NCBI GenBank assembly: GCA_964598275.1
Contig: CAZRAZ010000017.1
Location: 1 to 15,353, forward strand
Direction: 5' to 3'
DNA from: JAHIEZ01 sp964598275
Lineage (GTDB): Bacteria > Patescibacteriota > Microgenomatia > UBA12405
Length of the DNA: 15,353 nucleotides
The notes beneath the pieces were generated by a model. It did not search any database. It saw only the letters and a program-made list of their open reading frames with translations, and had not been told where the DNA came from. Below, piece after piece: positions 11,916 to 15,353 of this stretch. Numbering within the stretch: position 1 is the first letter of the stretch; every line of letters starts with the position of its first letter. The position numbers and the translations under genes were made by a program.

Positions 11916-13514
11916 CTGATTAGATTTTAAAAAAGTCCCGTCAACACAACTTCTATAACCCCTCGAAGTCGCACAGCTTCCGCATAAACCAATTCCGCAT
12001 TTTATCAAAAAATCTATTGAAGAATAAATTTTTTCTAAATTCATATATCTACTTTCTTTTTGAATAGCACTTTTTATCATTAATTCTGGACCGCAATTTA
12101 TACAACATTCAGGTTGGGTGTTTTTTATTATCTCTTCCAAATTATCAGTCACCAATCCTTTTTGACCCATTTCTCCATTTTCAGTAGTTAAGTATATTTC
12201 TTTACACACGCCTTTAAATTCTTTGTAAGGTAAATGATTTTTATCTTTCGCTCCCAGTAACGCCGTCGTCCCTTTATTTCTTTTGGCAAAAAGATAAAGA
12301 GCCGCAATGCCTGTTCCGCCTCCGATCAGTAATGTTTTTCCATTAATTGCTGGTGAATTTCCATAAGGACCTCTGATATAAACGACATTTCCTTTGCTTA
12401 ATTTTGATAATTCGTTGGTGAAATATCCCCTCCTTTGTATTAGTAAGCTCATTGGCTCGTCATCAAACACAGAAAATGGTTTTTCTCCTTTTCCCGGAAG
12501 CCAAGCAAAAATAAACTGACCCGGCTTTGTTTTTATTTCAGTGTCAAATTCCAGCAAAAACAAATCGTCCGCCAATTGTTTATTTTCTTTTATTTTATAT
12601 TTCTCGTAATTCATATTTACTTTTTCTTTCAGAAACTTTGCGGCGTTGTTTGTATTGTTTTTAACGTCCCTCGACAATTCATAAAAATATTCTTTAATCT
12701 CGTCTGTTTTGAGACCGGCGAGTGCCGAACCAATTCCAAAATAACTTGCGCCAGCTTTTTTGTACTTTTTTATGTCTTCAGCAGTTGACATTCCACCACA
12801 AGCAATAATCGGTAAGTTTGTCATTTGGCTAACTTTTTTTACGCAGTTTAATCCAGTTTCCAAAATTGCTTTGCCGGATATTCCTCCTGTTTTATTTGAA
12901 AGAATTGGGTAGTCCTCGTACAAATAAATTTCCGGGCCCTTCGTATTTATGGCTACAATTCCGTCAACCCCTCCTCGTATCGCATGCTTAACGACTTTTT
13001 CTATATCAAGATTTGGTGAAATTTTAACAAGCGTCGGCTTTCCTAACGAGGATATTTTTCTAGTTATTTTTTCCACAAGTTTATAATCTTGACCGACAAC
13101 TTGGCCATATTTATCAGAATGCGGGCAGGAGATATTTAATTCAAAACCATCTGCATGGCCAAATAGTTTTTTAGCCACTTCTTCAAATTCATCTTCATTG
13201 CTTCCAAAAATTGAGATTAACAGGAATTTATCGTCCGGAATTTTTACTCTTTGTAATTTTTTAGCAAATCCATCTACTCCCGGATTAGTAAGACCAACAG
13301 CGTTAATAAATGTAAATGGAGCATATTGAGCAATGATTGGTTCTTTATTCCCTTCTTTTGGCTCGCGTCCGATACTTTTTGTTGTTAAAATTCCAATTTC
13401 CGGAATTTCATTTCCAATTTTTTCAAACACCTCAATTTCAGTGCTAACAATTCCTGATGGAATAGTAAAAATTCCACTAATTTTCTTTCCAAATAATTTA
13501 TATTTGCTTTTCAT
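11910..13514 (-). CDS. pyrD-pyrK: Fused dihydroorotate dehydrogenase: PyrD (class 1B) plus PyrK electron-transfer domain
   Basis: A single 534-residue polypeptide. Residues 1 to about 297 are the FMN barrel of class 1 dihydroorotate dehydrogenase: LTTKSIGREP (43-52), NAVGLTNPG (71-79), NISCPH (127-132) with catalytic-base C130, VKISPN (163-168), and ACGGMSTAEDI (238-248). From about 301 it becomes the PyrK subunit: a flavin box KPFSVFD (345-351), a nucleotide-binding IGGGTGIAALYLF (397-409), and a 2Fe-2S site with C506, C511, C514 and C523. In class 1B enzymes these are separate subunits passing electrons from dihydroorotate via FMN, Fe-S and FAD to NAD+. The last cysteine follows after only 8 residues, shorter than usual. 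No other pyr gene is nearby. The gene is bracketed by 38-bp inverted repeats and two tRNAs. A TATAAT at 13560-13565 gives a leader of about 40 nt, unlike its neighbours. Confidence 0.92.
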   Translation of the reverse strand: MKSKYKLFGKKISGIFTIPSGIVSTEIEVFEKIGNEIPEIGILTTKSIGREPKEGNKEPIIAQYAPFTFINAVGLTNPGVDGFAKKLQRVKIPDDKFLLISIFGSNEDEFEEVAKKLFGHADGFELNISCPHSDKYGQVVGQDYKLVEKITRKISSLGKPTLVKISPNLDIEKVVKHAIRGGVDGIVAINTKGPEIYLYEDYPILSNKTGGISGKAILETGLNCVKKVSQMTNLPIIACGGMSTAEDIKKYKKAGASYFGIGSALAGLKTDEIKEYFYELSRDVKNNTNNAAKFLKEKVNMNYEKYKIKENKQLADDLFLLEFDTEIKTKPGQFIFAWLPGKGEKPFSVFDDEPMSLLIQRRGYFTNELSKLSKGNVVYIRGPYGNSPAINGKTLLIGGGTGIAALYLFAKRNKGTTALLGAKDKNHLPYKEFKGVCKEIYLTTENGEMGQKGLVTDNLEEIIKNTQPECCINCGPELMIKSAIQKESRYMNLEKIYSSIDFLIKCGIGLCGSCATSRGYRSCVDGTFLKSNQF

Positions 13515-13559
13515 AAGAAACTTTAGTCACCAGAAAATTAAGATTTAAACCCTGTTCAT

Positions 13560-13565
13560 ATTATA
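13560..13565 (-). promoter_or_regulatory. -10 element of pyrD-pyrK
   Basis: A perfect TATAAT on the minus strand, 45 nt before the ATG. No clear -35 and no Shine-Dalgarno were found. Confidence 0.4.
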
Positions 13566-13590
13566 CTGAAAATTAAGAAAAATTTGAATT

Positions 13591-13628
13591 TTTTAGAAAA
13601 CGATTTTGCCTTTCGGGCGAGCGGGCAA
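13591..13628 (-). repeat. 38-bp inverted repeat, right copy (pyrD-pyrK 5' side)
   Basis: Reverse complement of 11878-11915 with one mismatch. It lies 6 bp past the 3' end of tRNA-Gly, where its hairpin (GCCTT with AAGGC) could also act as the tRNA terminator. Confidence 0.9.
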
Positions 13629-13634
13629 GGCATG

Positions 13635-13705
13635 AGCGGCTAGAGGGGATCGAACCCTCGACCTATCCTTGGGAAGGACATGTTTTACCACTAAACCATA
13701 GCCGC
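13635..13705 (-). tRNA. tRNA-Gly (anticodon CCC)
   Basis: Minus-strand cloverleaf: acceptor GCGGCTA/TAGCCGC, D-stem GTTT/AAAC, anticodon stem TGTCC/GGATA with loop TTCCCAA, T-arm GAGGG-TTCGATC-CCCTC. Anticodon CCC reads GGG, glycine. Discriminator T; CCA not encoded. Confidence 0.94.
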
Positions 13706-13708
13706 AAC

Positions 13709-13723
13709 TGATAAATTTTATCA
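13709..13723 (-). promoter_or_regulatory. Palindrome carrying the tRNA-Gly -10 element
   Basis: TGATAAA-A-TTTATCA is a 15-bp palindrome between the LysM gene stop and tRNA-Gly. It contains TAAAAT (13715-13720), 9 nt before the mature tRNA 5' end. It could also be a weak hairpin ending the LysM transcript. Confidence 0.45.
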
Positions 13724-13731
13724 TGCAAGGC

Positions 13732-14280
13732 TTATTCTCGAGGCAAAACCAAGCTCATTCCAATTTCCAACAAATCCGGATCGTTCAGGACATTTCTGTT
13801 TGCTTCCCAAATTTTCGTCCAAGCATAACCATCTCCATATGCCCTTATCGCAATTTCCCACAAATTATCACCTCTTTCTACCACATAAGAATCTCCCTCA
13901 ATGGTCATTATCTCACCAGCCTCTATCGTCAACTCCGGCAACTTTAATTCTTGACCCACCGCCAATAAACCAGGATTTTCCAAATTATTTTCTTTAGTAA
14001 TCTCCACCCACTTATAACCTGAATTATAATGTTTCTCTGCAATTTTCCACAAATTATCACCCGCTTCCACTGTATAGACCTCTCCTCCGGCCACCACCTG
14101 ATCCTTACTTTCTGCCCCCTCTGCCTCTGCTGTTGTTTCCGCTCCTGGTACACTGACCGATCCCTTTCTTTTCTGAAAAAAATTAACCACCAGACCAAAC
14201 ACTACCATCACGATCACCAAACCCAAAAACATACTCACCATCTCTTCTGCTGATTTTTTATTTTCTGCTTTTCTTACCAT
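13732..14280 (-). CDS. Membrane-anchored protein with two LysM domains
   Basis: A 182-residue protein: short cytoplasmic tail, membrane helix (about 14-34), an alanine/glutamate-rich linker (41-66), then LysM 1 (about 68-115, YTVEAGDNLWKIAEKHY ... LAVGQELKLP) and LysM 2 (about 131-180, YVVERGDNLWEIAIRAYGDGY ... LEIGMSLVLP). LysM binds N-acetylglucosamine-containing glycans, so this protein probably tethers the membrane to peptidoglycan or presents an adhesin; no enzymatic domain is present. The two modules share the GDNLW-x-IA...GY-x-W pattern, pointing to internal duplication. An in-frame GTG 13 codons upstream (14317-14319) was not chosen, because a strong promoter lies across that stretch and its -10 stands exactly 7 nt before the ATG at 14280. 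It is upstream of tRNA-Gly on the same strand. Confidence 0.88.
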   Translation of the reverse strand: MVRKAENKKSAEEMVSMFLGLVIVMVVFGLVVNFFQKRKGSVSVPGAETTAEAEGAESKDQVVAGGEVYTVEAGDNLWKIAEKHYNSGYKWVEITKENNLENPGLLAVGQELKLPELTIEAGEIMTIEGDSYVVERGDNLWEIAIRAYGDGYAWTKIWEANRNVLNDPDLLEIGMSLVLPRE

Positions 14281-14287
14281 ACCCTGT

Positions 14288-14316
14288 AATTTACACAAAA
14301 CAAGTCCTATAGTCAA
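14288..14316 (-). promoter_or_regulatory. Promoter of the LysM gene (leaderless layout)
   Basis: TTGACT (14311-14316), 17-bp spacer, TAAATT (14288-14293), then 7 nt to the ATG. This decides the start codon, since the longer ORF would begin upstream of the transcript. Confidence 0.65.
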
Positions 14317-14330
14317 CACTATTTTTCAAC

Positions 14331-14359
14331 TTGATAATTTAAACAAAAAATTCAATAAT
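14331..14359 (+). promoter_or_regulatory. Promoter of ndk (near-leaderless)
   Basis: TTGATA (14331-14336), 17-bp spacer, AATAAT (14354-14359), then 9 nt to the ATG. It lies back to back with the LysM promoter; the two -35 boxes are 14 bp apart. Confidence 0.6.
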
Positions 14360-14368
14360 ACTCAAAAT

Positions 14369-14935
14369 ATGAAAAACATCAAAAAAGAACAAACCCTTGT
14401 TGTTATCAAACCGGATGGAGTTCAACGCAGTCTGATCGGTGAAATTATTCAAAGATACGAAAGATCGGGGCTAAAACTTGTTGGTCTAAAAATTCTAATT
14501 CCGGCTATCGATCAAATAGAAAAACATTACTTAATCGATCCTCAATGGCCCGTCAATGTCGGTCTCAAAGCCCTTGCCTCATACAAAGAAAAAGGCAAGA
14601 CTCCTCCTAATACCGATCCCAAAAAAATCGGCTTAATCGTCTTGGCTAATTTAAAAAAATACCTCGGCTCTGGACCGGTTGTCGCCATGATTTGGCAAGG
14701 TATGCACGCCGTTTCGGTGGTCAGAAAAATCACCGGTTCAACCGAACCCAGAAGTTCCGATGTTGGTACCATCAGAGGTGATTTCACCATTGATTCCTAT
14801 CAAGTCGCCGACACCGACGGTCGTGCTGTTAGAAATCTGATCCACGCCTCCAGCTCACCCGAAGAAATTTTAAACTATCGTCTTATCAACGAAGAAATCC
14901 TTTACGACATCAACCTCGACGGCATTTTAGAGTAA
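14369..14935 (+). CDS. ndk: Nucleoside diphosphate kinase, enlarged form
   Basis: A 188-residue NDK, which passes the gamma phosphate from ATP to nucleoside diphosphates through a phosphohistidine. Recognised by TLVVIKPDGVQR (9-20, K14), SGPVVAMIWQG (101-111), GTIRGDF (133-139) and the catalytic NLIHASSS (156-163) with H159. The family is usually about 135-150 residues. The extra length falls mainly between the HY motif (53-54) and SGP (101), where about 30 residues (QWPVNVGLKALASYKEKGKT region) replace a short helix link, and in DSYQVADTDGRAV (142-154) just before the active site. All catalytic residues are in place, so it should be active. The gene stands alone with its own promoter, and its stop is 4 bp from the convergent GIY-YIG gene. 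Confidence 0.93.
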   Translation: MKNIKKEQTLVVIKPDGVQRSLIGEIIQRYERSGLKLVGLKILIPAIDQIEKHYLIDPQWPVNVGLKALASYKEKGKTPPNTDPKKIGLIVLANLKKYLGSGPVVAMIWQGMHAVSVVRKITGSTEPRSSDVGTIRGDFTIDSYQVADTDGRAVRNLIHASSSPEEILNYRLINEEILYDINLDGILE

Positions 14936-14939
14936 ATTT

Positions 14940-15185
14940 CTAATCCCAAATTTTGTGCTTTTTCATAAAAGCTCTCCCTGGCCCGGTTTTCAAATACTGC
15001 TCAAACTCAAACGCTTTGTGTTCTTCATCAAAAATAAAACAAGACTTTAATTTCCACGGAATATCATTCTTAGTAGCATCAACTTGTTTTAAATTATGTC
15101 TTTTTATCCTATCTTTAAGGTTATTAGTACAGCCAATATAATGTTTGTTTTTTACATTATTTAAAAAGTACACGTAGTAATACAC
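14940..15185 (-). CDS. Small GIY-YIG nuclease-like protein
   Basis: An 81-residue protein consisting of one GIY-YIG domain: YYVYFL (2-7) and HYIGCTNNLKDRIKRHN (15-31) give the two-part signature, with R26 at the usual arginine position, followed by PWKLKSCFIFDEEHKAFEFEQYLKT (43-67), where a glutamate is expected for metal binding. Free-standing proteins of this kind (UPF0213/YhbQ type) are common; some cut branched or damaged DNA, and many have no known role. The start is GTG at 15185, directly before the YYVYFL motif and 6 nt after TATGAT; no alternative ATG lies upstream in this frame before the motif. No sign of a host intron is visible around it, so a homing role is not supported. Confidence 0.85.
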   Translation of the reverse strand: MYYYVYFLNNVKNKHYIGCTNNLKDRIKRHNLKQVDATKNDIPWKLKSCFIFDEEHKAFEFEQYLKTGPGRAFMKKHKIWD

Positions 15186-15191
15186 AAATAA

Positions 15192-15197
15192 ATCATA
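15192..15197 (-). promoter_or_regulatory. -10 element of the GIY-YIG gene
   Basis: TATGAT (5 of 6) on the minus strand, 6 nt before the GTG start. A 7-bp palindrome (15204-15219) sits immediately upstream, in the spacer of the promoter. Confidence 0.4.
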
Positions 15198-15203
15198 TAC
15201 CTT

Positions 15204-15219
15204 AGCGGGTTTACCCGCT
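15204..15219. repeat. 16-bp palindrome upstream of the GIY-YIG gene
   Basis: AGCGGGT-TT-ACCCGCT, two 7-bp arms. It may be an operator or a hairpin. In addition CCGCTTTATCC (15215-15225) recurs inverted as GGATAAAGCGG at 15292-15302. Confidence 0.6.
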
Positions 15220-15227
15220 TTATCCCA

Positions 15228-15338
15228 TTGATAAAAACAAAACTAGAAAGATTAATAAAACTCCAACAATCTGTTACCGTTAAAAATCAACGGATAAAGC
15301 GGTCTCTTTACGAAAAAATTCGAACTGTTTTTCAAAGG
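15228..15338 (+). CDS. Possible small ORF, unrecognised
   Basis: A TTG-started frame of 36 codons ending in TAG at 15336-15338 encodes a basic peptide (contains LERLIKLQQSV and KRSLYEKIRTVFQR). Its codons resemble those of nearby genes, but there is no recognised domain, no clear promoter and no Shine-Dalgarno. It may be chance, or a fragment of an older gene. Confidence 0.15.
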
Positions 15339-15353
15339 TAGCCCTTCGACAAG

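Noticed and set aside
14940..15185. Homing endonuclease in an intron or intein
   Set aside because: The GIY-YIG protein is a short free-standing domain beside an intact ndk, with no interrupted host gene in view.
1..15353. CRISPR array
   Set aside because: No regularly spaced repeats with unique spacers and no cas genes; the only tandem repeats are the 7-bp array and the tRNA-linked copy.
1..15353. parS sites near parB
   Set aside because: No TGTTTCACGTGAAACA-like 16-mer was found by eye; a pattern search over the whole genome would be needed.
1..15353. Alternative genetic code with TGA as glycine
   Set aside because: TGA ends rodA and rpmA at sensible places and no recognised gene needs TGA read-through.

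Overview
The window looks like a scaffold piece from a Patescibacteria (CPR) genome, possibly Microgenomates. The reasons are very short intergenic spaces, almost no Shine-Dalgarno sequences, small variant versions of core genes (a short RodA, an enlarged nucleoside diphosphate kinase, a PyrD-PyrK fusion), and one conspicuous secreted protein beside a small glycan cluster. TGA acts as an ordinary stop (ends of rodA and rpmA), so the Gly-TGA code of Gracilibacteria/SR1 is unlikely. Placement is from gene style only; there is no 16S here.

Layout. 1-2813 (+): 3' end of ileS, rodA, rplU, rpmA, parB, which are housekeeping genes for translation, wall elongation and chromosome segregation. 2810-3400 (-): lepB, meeting parB tail to tail. 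3474-3547 (+): tRNA-Val(CAC), followed by a partial copy of its own 3' end and a 100-N assembly gap (3623-3722) that removes the 3' end of zwf (-). 4904-5563 (+): an L,D-transpeptidase whose start lies 21 bp from the zwf start. 5565-7928 (-): a 787-residue secreted LCAT-type alpha/beta hydrolase with an N-terminal lectin-like domain. 7969-10893 (+): an overlapping three-gene surface glycan operon (GT4 and GT2 glycosyltransferases, O-antigen ligase/polymerase-like protein). 10890-11612 (-): a membrane-anchored Ig-like protein. 11665-13705 (-): tRNA-Thr(CGT), a one-polypeptide PyrD-PyrK dihydroorotate dehydrogenase, and tRNA-Gly(CCC); the fusion gene is bracketed by 38-bp inverted repeats. 13732-14280 (-): a membrane protein with two LysM domains. 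14369-14935 (+): ndk. 14940-15185 (-): a GIY-YIG nuclease-like protein. The right edge holds only a doubtful 36-codon ORF and the first bases of what may be a repeat.

Two window-wide properties stand out. First, most genes have a sigma70-like -10 hexamer only 6-10 nt before the start codon, and several also have a -35 hexamer at exactly 17 bp. Transcription would then begin at or within a few bases of the start codon, giving leaderless mRNAs. Second, all four convergent pairs end within 4 bp of each other, two of them sharing the same CTAA stop overlap, with no room for a terminator.

Functionally the window is rich in envelope genes: rodA, the L,D-transpeptidase and the LysM protein for peptidoglycan, lepB for export, and the glycan operon, Ig protein and secreted LCAT-like enzyme for the surface. 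The strongest candidates for new biology are the leaderless promoter layout, the repeat-bracketed pyrD-pyrK gene between two tRNAs, the secreted LCAT-like enzyme next to an AT-rich glycan segment, and the tRNA-Val-derived repeat that breaks the assembly.
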